DNA from: an uncultured beta proteobacterium
GTDB taxonomy: Bacteria; Pseudomonadota; Gammaproteobacteria; Burkholderiales; Burkholderiaceae_C
Direction of reading: 5' to 3'
DNA length: 6,483 nt
Assembly: GCA_903928325.1 (NCBI GenBank)
Contig: CAIYQF010000433.1
Coordinates: 1 to 6,483 of the forward strand
Numbering within the stretch: the stretch's first letter is position 1; each line of letters starts with the position of its first letter. The notes below the pieces were generated by a model. The model ran no database searches. It saw only the letters and a program-made list of their open reading frames with translations, and was not told the origin of the DNA. The translations under genes and the position numbers were made by a program. This document shows positions 1 through 6,483 of this stretch, in pieces.

Positions 1-618
1 CACAATGGCACGTTCAGCGTTGCCGTACAACAGCAAATCGCATTTGCTGTCCACCACAATCGAGCGACGCACTTTGTCGGACCAATAGTCGTAATGCGCA
101 ATGCGGCGCAACGACCCTTCAATGCCGCCCAACACAATCGGCACGTCGTTGTAAGCCTCTTTGCAGCGTTGGCTATAGACCAGCGCTGCACGGTCTGGGC
201 GCTTGCCGCCCACATCACCCGGCGTGTAGGCATCGTCGCTGCGAATTTTTCGATCAGCCGTGTAACGGTTGATCATTGAATCCATGTTGCCAGCGGTCAC
301 GCCGAAAAACAGGTTGGGTTTGCCCAGCGCCTTGAACGGGTCGGCACTCTGCCAGTCGGGCTGCGCAATGATGCCCACTCGAAAACCTTGGTTCTCCAAC
401 ATGCGGCCAATCACCGCCATGCCAAAACTGGGGTGGTCCACATAGGCGTCGCCGGTCACCAACACGATGTCGCAGCTGTCCCAACCCAGCTTCTCCATCT
501 CGGCGCGACTCATGGGCAGCATGGGCGCATTGCCAAAACGCGCCGCCCAGTACTTGCGATAGCTACCCAGCGGCTTGGCGGCGCGGGCGAAAAAGGAGAC
601 GTCGAGCGGGGCGTTCAT
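1..618 (-). CDS. ygiQ: YgiQ family radical SAM protein (UPF0313), N-terminal part, cut by window edge
   Basis: The minus strand is open from the ATG at 618-616 to the window edge, giving 206 codons without a stop. The translation starts MNAPLDVSF and contains [18 protein letters not shown] (about residues 46-63), a [20 protein letters not shown] block, [25 protein letters not shown] and [18 protein letters not shown]. These blocks match, as I recall it, the N-terminal domain of E. coli YgiQ almost word for word. YgiQ proteins are large (about 700 residues) and carry a radical SAM 4Fe-4S cluster motif further along, so that part lies outside this window. Their biochemical role is not established. 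The start is chosen because it aligns with the E. coli N-terminus and no in-frame start lies just upstream; no convincing Shine-Dalgarno precedes it. The gene lies downstream of the YdgJ-like gene on the same strand, across a 127-bp gap. Family assignment is firm; function is unknown. Confidence 0.93.
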   Translation of the reverse strand, partial: MNAPLDVSFFARAAKPLGSYRKYWAARFGNAPMLPMSRAEMEKLGWDSCDIVLVTGDAYVDHPSFGMAVIGRMLENQGFRVGIIAQPDWQSADPFKALGKPNLFFGVTAGNMDSMINRYTADRKIRSDDAYTPGDVGGKRPDRAALVYSQRCKEAYNDVPIVLGGIEGSLRRIAHYDYWSDKVRRSIVVDSKCDLLLYGNAERAIV

Positions 619-633
619 GGATAAGGGGGTGGC

Positions 634-653
634 AAAGCTGTGGAAAAGCTGTG
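634..653. repeat. Two 9-bp direct repeats with 11-bp period upstream of ygiQ
   Basis: The word aaagctgtg occurs at 634-642 and again at 645-653, so the copies are offset by 11 bp, about one helical turn. They lie 16-35 bp upstream of the ygiQ start codon on its coding strand. This could be a regulator binding site or chance. A weak -10-like hexamer for ygiQ (TAAAAT on the minus strand, 683-678) lies further upstream without a recognisable -35. Confidence 0.3.
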
Positions 654-726
654 CAGAGGGTGTGTGGGAAGGGGCGGATTTTACGGTTTTGGCCCTGGCA
701 CTGTGGGTTGCAGGGTTGTACCTCGC

Positions 727-738
727 TTGCCCGGGCAA
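727..738. repeat. 12-bp perfect palindrome in the ydgJ-ygiQ gap
   Basis: The sequence ttgcccgggcaa is a perfect inverted repeat with no loop. It lies 8 bp past the stop codon of the YdgJ-like gene and about 110 bp upstream of ygiQ. It has no spacer for a stable RNA hairpin and no U-tract follows, so a terminator is unlikely. It could be a protein-binding site for control of ygiQ. A related shorter palindrome, ttcccgggaa, lies at 767-776 inside the preceding coding region. In GC-rich DNA both may be chance. Confidence 0.3.
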
Positions 739-745
739 ATCAGCT

Positions 746-1837
746 TTAATTACAGCCCTGCGGGACTTCCCGGGAAAGAGCGACCGGCACGCCCAAAGCC
801 GCACTTTTTTCACCAGCCTCCAGCAGCGCCATGTCGCCCCACACCTGCGCTGTCGTCACCTCCGGCGCGGCCCGCTGGCCCCACAAGTGAGCCAACAATG
901 CGGCGTACACCGCGCAGTAATCTCCCGCCACAGCAGGCGCCGGTTGCGTGTGCAGCCGTCCCTCCAGGTAGGTGGTGAGGGTCGCCGCCAGTGGGTCTAT
1001 GCCCCAGTCATCCCGCGCACCCCACTTTGGCCGCCCCCCGGCCTTGAGCGCGTCCTCCTGCACGTCCAAGCCGTATTTGACAAAGCTGCCCAGGGTGCCG
1101 TGCACCACAAAGCGCGGCCCCACGGCGGGCACAAGCGCGCTGGCGTGCAGGATGACGCGCAGGCCCGGATGATGGTCGCCGTAGCTCAGTTGGGCATGAA
1201 AATAGTCGTTTACTTTCGCACCGTCGCGCTGGCAGGCGGTGTCCAACACGATCGATTGCGGTATGCCAAACAACATCAGGGCCTGGTCTACCAAATGGGG
1301 CCCCAAATCAAACCACAGGCCCGATCCGGGCAGCGCCTGTTCGCGCCAGCGGTCGGGAACCAGCGGGCGGTAGCGGTCAAAGTGGGATTCAAAGTGCACG
1401 ATGCGGCCCAAAACACCACTTTCAATCGTTTGTTGCAGTGATAAAAAGTCAGCGTCAAAACGGCGGTTTTGGAACACGGTGAACACCAGGCCGCGCTCGC
1501 GGGCCAGAGAAAGCAAGGTTTCCGTTTGCGCCAGCGTCACGGTGCAGGGCTTGTCCACCAGCAGCGCGGCGTGCGCCAGGGGAAAGTGGCTTTCGTTGCT
1601 GCTGGCGATCACCACCAGGTCAATAGTCGGGTCTGCAAATGCCTCGTCTGGCTGGGCCACTACCGCCACCTGCGGCCATTCGGCCAGCACCGCAGCCGGT
1701 TTACTGGAGACCACGCAGGCCAGTTCCAGGCCGGTCACCCCGGCAATTAGCGGCGCATGAAAAATACGCCCGGCGCTGCCAAAGCCGACAAGGGCGACAC
1801 GCACCGGGCGCGAGGGGGACAAAGGAAGAAATTGCAT
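746..1837 (-). CDS. ydgJ: Gfo/Idh/MocA family NAD(P)-dependent oxidoreductase, YdgJ-like
   Basis: This is a predicted cytoplasmic NAD(P)-dependent dehydrogenase of 363 residues, slightly longer than E. coli YdgJ, its closest relative that I recognise. The N-terminal Rossmann fold carries the dinucleotide-binding motif GFGSAG (residues 18-23), then FHAPLI. The family D/E-K-P motif is present as D95-K96-P97. The C-terminal catalytic domain shows [10 protein letters not shown] (149-158), DRWREQ (162-167) and the GxxxDLGPH segment with D177 and H181, followed by [17 protein letters not shown]. The segment before DKP is abnormally short: AALL runs directly into VDKP where the family normally has an AGKHV-type strand, so about six residues seem to be missing in frame. 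The start is uncertain. ATG at 1837 has only a weak upstream GGA; an in-frame TTG at 1855 would add six residues but has no Shine-Dalgarno. The substrate is unknown. The family call is secure; the exact activity is not. Confidence 0.9.
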   Translation of the reverse strand: MQFLPLSPSRPVRVALVGFGSAGRIFHAPLIAGVTGLELACVVSSKPAAVLAEWPQVAVVAQPDEAFADPTIDLVVIASSNESHFPLAHAALLVDKPCTVTLAQTETLLSLARERGLVFTVFQNRRFDADFLSLQQTIESGVLGRIVHFESHFDRYRPLVPDRWREQALPGSGLWFDLGPHLVDQALMLFGIPQSIVLDTACQRDGAKVNDYFHAQLSYGDHHPGLRVILHASALVPAVGPRFVVHGTLGSFVKYGLDVQEDALKAGGRPKWGARDDWGIDPLAATLTTYLEGRLHTQPAPAVAGDYCAVYAALLAHLWGQRAAPEVTTAQVWGDMALLEAGEKSAALGVPVALSREVPQGCN

Positions 1838-2012
1838 GGCTCGATCATCCGCCAAAAAGCGTACAAAAATAGCCCCAAGCAGGGTAGAAACCCCTCAACA
1901 ATGGCGGCTGACGCTGGCGCAAACGGCATGGATGCAGCCCGTAGAATGAACGGTCGTGCTTTTTAACCACCCCGCTAAACCGCCCGTGTTTGGCCTAACC
2001 AAGGATTTACCC
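1838..2012. promoter_or_regulatory. Divergent intergenic region, promoters of ydgJ-like gene and aot operon
   Basis: This is the only gap between diverging genes in the window, so it should hold the operon promoter and probably the ydgJ promoter. On the plus strand TAGAAT at 1942-1947 differs from the -10 consensus at one base and would give an untranslated leader of about 60 nt, but no good -35 lies 16-18 bp upstream. On the minus strand TATTTT (1871-1866) is -10-like, again without a well-spaced -35. I found no clear ArgR box: no enterobacterial-type palindrome, and only a poor match to the Pseudomonas half-site. The leader contains repeated TAACC/TAAAC words (1964-2000) of unknown meaning. 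Confidence 0.45.
2001..2005 (+). promoter_or_regulatory. Ribosome binding site of aotJ; fixes the start at 2013
   Basis: AAGGA lies 7 nt before the ATG at 2013. This supports 2013 over the in-frame GTG at 1956, which would add 19 residues in front of an otherwise textbook lipoprotein signal peptide. Confidence 0.75.
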
Positions 2013-2840
2013 ATGAAAAAACTCGTCCTCAGCCTGAGCGTGATCGCCCTGCTGGCCGCCTGCGGCAAAAAAGAAGAAGCTGCTGCCCCCGCAGCGCCCG
2101 CCGCCGCACCCGTTGCCGCTGCGCCGGCCGAACTCAAAGTCGCTATCGACCCCACCTACGAGCCCTTCACCTTCAAAACCGCCGATGGCCAACCCACCGG
2201 TTTTGACGTGGATATCGCCAACGCGCTGTGCGAGCAGATCAAACGCAAGTGCGTGTTTGTGGAACAGGTGTGGGACAGCATGATCCCCGGCCTGAACGCC
2301 AAGAAATACGACGTCATCATCAGTTCCATGTCGATCACCGACGACCGCCTGAAGGAAGTTGACTTCACCGACAAGTACTACAACACCCCCAGCCGCATCG
2401 TGCTGAAAAAAGGGACTAAGTTCACCGACGCCGCCTCTATCAAGGGCAAGAAGATTGGCGTGTTGAAGGGTTCCACCCAAGAGAAATACGCCATGGGCGA
2501 ACTCAAGATCGCTGGCGTGGTCGTCAATTCCTACGAAGCCCAAGACCAGGTGTACCTGGACATCAAATCGGGCCGCTTGGACGGCACCGTGGCGGACTAC
2601 ATGGAAGTCACCGGTGGCTTCCTGAGCAAGCCTGAAGGCGCCAAGTACGAGCTGGTTGGCCCCGATCTGAAAGATCCCAAGTACTTTGGCTACGGCGCCG
2701 GTATTGCTTTGCGCAAAGGTGAAGACGCTTTGAAGGCTGAACTCAACGCCGCCATCAAGGCCATCCGCAGCGCCCCGACCTACAAGACGCTCAACGACAA
2801 GTACTTCGCCAAGTACAACATCGACGTGTACGGCGAATAA
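2013..2840 (+). CDS. aotJ: Basic amino acid ABC transporter substrate-binding lipoprotein (AotJ/ArgT/HisJ-like)
   Basis: This is the family 3 solute-binding protein of an arginine/ornithine/lysine/histidine-type importer, 275 residues. The signal peptide MKKLVLSLSVIALLAAC has a lipobox (LAAC, Cys17), so the protein should be lipid-anchored. An Ala/Pro-rich tether (about 22-39) follows. By recalled alignment to LAO/HisJ, the ligand pocket is conserved: Tyr49 in TYEPF, Ser104, Ser105 and Ser107 in SSMSITDDR, Arg112, Thr155 in GSTQE, and Asp195 in VADY. Trp87 stands where LAO/HisJ have Phe. Cys73 and Cys80 match the disulfide pair of LAO/HisJ. GFDVDIANALC (63-73) fits the family signature. These features point to a cationic amino acid, but Arg, Orn, Lys and His cannot be separated from sequence. 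It is the first operon gene, has a strong Shine-Dalgarno, and is followed by a terminator-like hairpin. Confidence 0.95.
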   Translation: MKKLVLSLSVIALLAACGKKEEAAAPAAPAAAPVAAAPAELKVAIDPTYEPFTFKTADGQPTGFDVDIANALCEQIKRKCVFVEQVWDSMIPGLNAKKYDVIISSMSITDDRLKEVDFTDKYYNTPSRIVLKKGTKFTDAASIKGKKIGVLKGSTQEKYAMGELKIAGVVVNSYEAQDQVYLDIKSGRLDGTVADYMEVTGGFLSKPEGAKYELVGPDLKDPKYFGYGAGIALRKGEDALKAELNAAIKAIRSAPTYKTLNDKYFAKYNIDVYGE

Positions 2841-2859
2841 GCTGCGCGCCTAGCGCACG

Positions 2860-2900
2860 AAAAATCGACGGACGGCCTGGGCTGAACGTCGATTTTTTTT
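2860..2900 (+). terminator. Rho-independent terminator or attenuator between aotJ and aotQ
   Basis: The arm AAAAATCGACG (2860-2870) pairs perfectly with CGTCGATTTTT (2887-2897) across a 16-nt loop, giving an 11-bp stem. Eight T residues run from 2893 to 2900, so the U-tract overlaps the stem and extends past it. The hairpin starts 20 nt after the aotJ stop and ends 26 nt before the aotQ start. Since the permease and ATPase genes have no obvious other promoter, it probably terminates only part of the transcripts and raises the ratio of binding protein to membrane complex. That is a common arrangement in binding-protein operons; the partial read-through is inferred. Confidence 0.85.
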
Positions 2901-2926
2901 GCCTCTGAAATCCGCCCAACAAGCCC

Positions 2927-3613
2927 ATGAACGCTTACTACATCAGCATATTGCAAGGCTCGCTGCTCACGGTGGCGGTGTCCTTGTGTTCGCTGGTGGT
3001 GGCCGTTGTGCTGGGTTTGCTGGGCGCTGGGGCGCGTTTGTCAGGGCGCCCGGTGCCTATGGCCATTGGTGCGGCTTACACCACGGTCATCCGGGGCATT
3101 CCCGATTTGGTGGTGATGCTGCTGGTGTTTTACGGTGGCACCATGGGCTTGAACCACCTGATGGAAGCCTTGGGCAGCAAGCGCTCGGTGGACATCAATC
3201 CCTTTGCGGCCGGGGTGCTGACGCTGGGTTTCATCTACGGCGCCTACATGACCGAGACCTTTCGGGGTGCGATTTTGGCCATTCCCAAGTGCCAAGCCGA
3301 GGCGGCCTGGGCTTTTGGAATGGGCCGCACGCAAACGTTCTTGCGCATTACCCTGCCGCAGATGGTGCGCTACGCCCTGCCCGGCTTTACCAACAACTGG
3401 CTGGTGTTGATCAAGTCCACCGCGCTGGTGAGCCTGATCGGCCTGAAAGAGATGACCTATATCTCCAAGCAAGCCAGCGCCGCCACGCGCTCGCCGTTTG
3501 AATACCTGTTGTTCTCGGCCGGCCTGTTTTTGATTTTCACGAGCGTCTCGCTTTATGTGCTGCGCAAGGTGAGCGCACGCTACAGCCTGGGCACGCGACG
3601 GGGGCAGCTCTGA
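2927..3613 (+). CDS. aotQ: Basic amino acid ABC transporter permease (AotQ/HisQ-like)
   Basis: This is an inner-membrane permease, one of two that form the channel with AotM. At 228 residues it equals the usual HisQ length. Near-family-identical blocks include TTVIRGIPDLVVMLLVFYG (about 52-70), TLGFIYGAYMTETFRGAI (99-116) and NNWLVLIKSTALVSLIGL (156-173). The cytoplasmic coupling loop that contacts the ATPase is the EAA motif, EAAWAFGMGRTQTFLRITLP (125-144). Hydrophobic segments are visible near residues 8-34, 54-75, 93-118, 158-173 and 193-212. The start has only a weak AAG upstream. The stop TGA shares its last A with the ATG of the next permease gene, indicating translational coupling. HisQ-type and AotQ-type proteins cannot be told apart from sequence alone; I use the aot name because of gene order. 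Confidence 0.95.
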   Translation: MNAYYISILQGSLLTVAVSLCSLVVAVVLGLLGAGARLSGRPVPMAIGAAYTTVIRGIPDLVVMLLVFYGGTMGLNHLMEALGSKRSVDINPFAAGVLTLGFIYGAYMTETFRGAILAIPKCQAEAAWAFGMGRTQTFLRITLPQMVRYALPGFTNNWLVLIKSTALVSLIGLKEMTYISKQASAATRSPFEYLLFSAGLFLIFTSVSLYVLRKVSARYSLGTRRGQL

Positions 3614-4326
3614 TGAAGTGGGACGTCATCTTCCAGGCCAAAAACCTCGCTTTGTATGGCGAAGGCATTCTCACCACGCTGGGCCTGTTGTTCTCCAGCC
3701 TGGGCGTGGGTGCGGTGCTGGCGCTGCTGTTTGCGCTGGCGCTGACCAGCCGCTCGGCGCCGCTGCGCGCGGTGGTGGGCGCTTACACCTACGTGGTGCG
3801 CGGCACGCCGCTGCTTATTCAGGTGTATTTGATTTACTACGGCCTGGGCCAGCTAGAGTGGATTCAGGCGCGCTGGGACGATGTGTGGCCCTGGACGCAT
3901 TTCAAGGAACCGTTTTTTTGCGCCCTGCTGGCGTTTAGCCTCAACACCGCCGGTTACAGCGCCGAAATGCTGGCAGGCGCCATTCGCGAGACCAGCGCGG
4001 GCGAACTGGAGGCCGCCCAGGCCTATGGCATGGGGCGCTGGCAGGTGCTGTGGCGCATTGTGTTGCCCAGCGCCATGCGCCGCAGCCTGCCCGCCTACAG
4101 CAACGAAGTCGTCATGATGCTGCAAAGCACCAGCCTGGCCAGCGCCGTGCCCAGCATGATGGACGTGACCGCCGCCGCCAGCCGGGTGTATTCGGACTAT
4201 TACCTGCCGTTTGAGGCCTACTTGTTTGCCGCAGGCATTTACCTGCTGGCCACGTTTGCGCTGGTGGGGTTTTTCAAGCCGGCCGAGCGGCACTTTTTGG
4301 CCTACCTGGCACCGCGCAAGAACTAA
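3613..4326 (+). CDS. aotM: Basic amino acid ABC transporter permease (AotM/HisM-like)
   Basis: This is the second inner-membrane permease subunit, 237 residues, about the length of HisM. Matching family blocks are TYVVRGTPLLIQVYLIYYGL (59-78), SLNTAGYSAEMLAGAIRE (109-126) and LPAYSNEVVMMLQSTSLA (159-176). The EAA coupling loop EAAQAYGMGRWQVLWRIVLP spans 133-152. Hydrophobic stretches lie near 17-45, 59-78, 100-118, 163-180 and 201-221. The ATG overlaps the aotQ stop by one base (TGATG), and a GGGGG run 8 nt upstream may serve as a ribosome site. The aotO start follows 9 bp after its stop. The partners are AotQ in the membrane and AotP in the cytoplasm. Confidence 0.95.
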   Translation: MKWDVIFQAKNLALYGEGILTTLGLLFSSLGVGAVLALLFALALTSRSAPLRAVVGAYTYVVRGTPLLIQVYLIYYGLGQLEWIQARWDDVWPWTHFKEPFFCALLAFSLNTAGYSAEMLAGAIRETSAGELEAAQAYGMGRWQVLWRIVLPSAMRRSLPAYSNEVVMMLQSTSLASAVPSMMDVTAAASRVYSDYYLPFEAYLFAAGIYLLATFALVGFFKPAERHFLAYLAPRKN

Positions 4327-4335
4327 AGGCCACCC

Positions 4336-5475
4336 ATGCAACGCACAGACCACCCGCTTCTCTCGCCCAGCCTGGGCAGCCACAAGACGCTGACGAGCTT
4401 TCACTTTGGCGCGCCGGGCAGCAATACCACGGGTCGCAAGGTGTACATCCAGGCAAGCCTGCACGCCGAAGAACTGCCCGGCATGCTGACCGCCCATCAC
4501 TTGCGCTCCTTGTTAGAGTCCGCCGAGGCCGATGGCCTGCTGCGCGGCGAAGTGGTGCTGGTGCCGGTGGCCAACCCCATTGGCCTGGCCCAGCGCCTGG
4601 ACCACAAGCCCATGGGGCGCTTTGAGTTGGACACCTCCGAGAACTTCAACCGAAATTACCCCGACCTGGCCACCGCCATCTCAGCGCAAGTGCTGCCCGC
4701 TTTGGGCCACGACGCTGCTGCCAACGTGCGCACGGTGCGCGCCGCCATCGGCCAGTACATCAAGGAGTGGAAAGCCACGACCGAACTGCAAAGCCTGCGC
4801 CGCACGCTGATGCAACTCGCCCATGACGCCGACTACTTTTTGGACCTGCACTGCGACTGCGAAGGCGTGCTGCACTTTTACTGCGAAGAACCGTGCTGGC
4901 CGCAGCTGGAAGCCTTGTCCTGCTTTTTGGGCAGCGAGGCCACGCTGATTGCCAAAAATTCGGGCGGCGGGCCGATTGACGAATGTTTGTCCGGCGTGTG
5001 GTGGCAGCTCGCCGCCCAGCTGCGCGCGCAGGGAAACAGTGCCCCGCTGCCCCAGGGCTGCTGCAGCACCACGATTGAGCTGCGCGGCGAGCTGGACGTG
5101 AGCCACGCTTGGGCACGCAGCGACGCCCAGGCTATTGGGCATTTCTTGCAGCACATTTGCGTGCTGCACATGGACGAAAAACCCACCGTGCCCGCGCCAC
5201 GCTGCGCGCCCACGCCATTGGCGGGCTCTGAGACGCTGCGCGCCAGCGGACCCGGCGTGCTGGTGTTTGCCGCCGAGCCCGGTCAACACATGCAGCCCGG
5301 CGACCTGGTGGCCGAGGTGATTGACCCGATTAACAACACCACGCAGCGCGTGGTGGCGGGTGTGGCCGGGGTTTTGTATGCGCGCATTCGCGACCGTTAT
5401 GTGACGGCAGGGTGCGAGATCGGCAAAATTGCCGGTGCCACGCCCTTTCGCAGCGGAAACCTCTTGGGGGCCTGA
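4336..5475 (+). CDS. aotO: AotO-like succinylglutamate desuccinylase/aspartoacylase family zinc hydrolase
   Basis: This is a predicted cytoplasmic zinc-dependent amidohydrolase of the AstE/ASPA (M14-like) family, 379 residues, without a signal peptide. Expected zinc ligands are H43 and E46 in SLHAEELPG and H172 in LDLHCD. FNRNYPD (104-110) corresponds to the substrate-binding Asn-Arg segment of the family, and E248 in TTIELRGE is the likely catalytic glutamate. A C-terminal region (about 306-367) with GVLVFAAEPGQHMQPGDLVA and GVAGVLYARI looks like the small beta-barrel domain seen in relatives. A good AAAGG lies 6 nt before the ATG. The position between permease and ATPase genes matches aotO of P. 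aeruginosa, whose function is not clear to me. Family members remove acyl groups from N-acyl amino acids, so a link to acylated arginine, ornithine or similar substrates is plausible but inferred. True AstE is less likely, since no other ast gene is nearby. Confidence 0.88.
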   Translation: MQRTDHPLLSPSLGSHKTLTSFHFGAPGSNTTGRKVYIQASLHAEELPGMLTAHHLRSLLESAEADGLLRGEVVLVPVANPIGLAQRLDHKPMGRFELDTSENFNRNYPDLATAISAQVLPALGHDAAANVRTVRAAIGQYIKEWKATTELQSLRRTLMQLAHDADYFLDLHCDCEGVLHFYCEEPCWPQLEALSCFLGSEATLIAKNSGGGPIDECLSGVWWQLAAQLRAQGNSAPLPQGCCSTTIELRGELDVSHAWARSDAQAIGHFLQHICVLHMDEKPTVPAPRCAPTPLAGSETLRASGPGVLVFAAEPGQHMQPGDLVAEVIDPINNTTQRVVAGVAGVLYARIRDRYVTAGCEIGKIAGATPFRSGNLLGA

Positions 5476-5502
5476 GCGGCCCATTGAAAGACTGACCACG
5501 CC

Positions 5503-6279
<777 letters not shown>

Positions 6280-6300
6280 ACGGGATTTCGGCGCCCACCC

Positions 6301-6483
6301 CTACTTCCCCCCCAGCCCCATAGACCGCGAAATCACCTCTTTCATGATCTCGTTGGTGCCGCCGTAGATGCGTTGCACGCGGGCGTCGGCGTAGGCGCGG
6401 GTGATGGGGTATTCCCACATATAGCCGTAGCCGCCAAAGAGCTGGACGCATTCGTCCATCACCTTGCATTGCAGGTCTGAGCA
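6301..6483 (-). CDS. Acyl-CoA dehydrogenase, C-terminal end only, cut by window edge
   Basis: The minus strand encodes 60 residues up to the window edge, ending with TAG at 6303-6301. The translation contains CVQLFGGYGYMWEYPITRAY, ADARVQRIYGGTNEIMKEVI and the final SRSMGLGGK. The GGYGY and IYGGTNEI segments are standard C-terminal signatures of FAD-dependent acyl-CoA dehydrogenases, which catalyse alpha,beta-dehydrogenation of acyl-CoA esters in fatty acid or branched-chain degradation; the GGTNEI region contributes to FAD binding at the subunit interface. The catalytic base and substrate pocket lie outside the window, so chain-length specificity cannot be judged. The gene converges on aotP with 21 bp between stops. 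Confidence 0.93.
   Translation of the reverse strand, partial: CSDLQCKVMDECVQLFGGYGYMWEYPITRAYADARVQRIYGGTNEIMKEVISRSMGLGGK

Noticed and set aside
575..1441. A 288-codon open frame on the plus strand opposite the YdgJ-like gene
   Set aside because: It overlaps the starts of ygiQ and most of ydgJ antisense, shows no family features, and is explained by those genes.
1952..1967. Possible Pseudomonas-type ArgR half-site (TGTCGC, 8 nt, AA) upstream of aotJ
   Set aside because: The best match, GGTCGT followed by AC, differs at several positions and no second half-site is seen.
1990..2003. TTGG...CCAA hairpin overlapping the aotJ ribosome site, considered as a riboswitch or translational switch
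   Set aside because: The stem is only four base pairs with a five-base loop; no larger conserved structure can be drawn.
1956..2012. A GTG at 1956 as an upstream in-frame start for AotJ
   Set aside because: It would put 19 non-signal residues in front of a standard lipoprotein signal peptide, while ATG 2013 has a strong, well-spaced AAGGA.
3853..4500. A 215-codon minus-strand open frame over aotM and the aotO start
   Set aside because: It is antisense to clear permease and hydrolase coding regions, is rich in His, Gln, Gly and Ala, and has no motif.

Overview
The window is about 60% GC, its genes are tightly packed, and its proteins resemble proteobacterial families throughout. This suggests a betaproteobacterium, probably of the Burkholderiales/Comamonadaceae type. 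The taxon is an inference from general sequence character; no rRNA or other marker gene is present.

Layout: (1) Positions 1-618, minus strand: the N-terminal 206 codons of a YgiQ-family radical SAM protein, cut by the left window edge. (2) Positions 746-1837, minus strand: a YdgJ-like Gfo/Idh/MocA oxidoreductase. Next to its conserved D-K-P motif it appears to lack about six residues. (3) Positions 1838-2012: the intergenic region between two divergent transcription units. (4) Positions 2013-6279, plus strand: a five-gene operon for a basic amino acid ABC importer. Its order is binding protein, permease, permease, AstE/aspartoacylase-like zinc hydrolase, ATPase, the same as the Pseudomonas aeruginosa arginine/ornithine operon aotJQMOP. 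No argR-like regulator follows the ATPase gene. (5) Positions 6301-6483, minus strand: the C-terminal 60 codons of an acyl-CoA dehydrogenase, convergent with the operon and only 21 bp away.

How the operon works together: AotJ is predicted to be a lipid-anchored binding protein that captures Arg/Orn/Lys/His-type ligands. AotQ and AotM form the membrane channel, and AotP hydrolyses ATP to drive import. AotO is a cytoplasmic metallo-hydrolase with its zinc and catalytic residues intact; its substrate is unknown. A clear hairpin with a U-tract lies between aotJ and aotQ. It probably limits read-through so that the binding protein is made in excess over the membrane components.

The window is mostly conserved housekeeping and transport content. 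I see no mobile element, CRISPR array, RNA gene or defence system. The points most worth a second look are the small deletion in the YdgJ-like enzyme, the hydrolase embedded in a transporter operon, the internal terminator, and the lipoprotein form of the binding protein.
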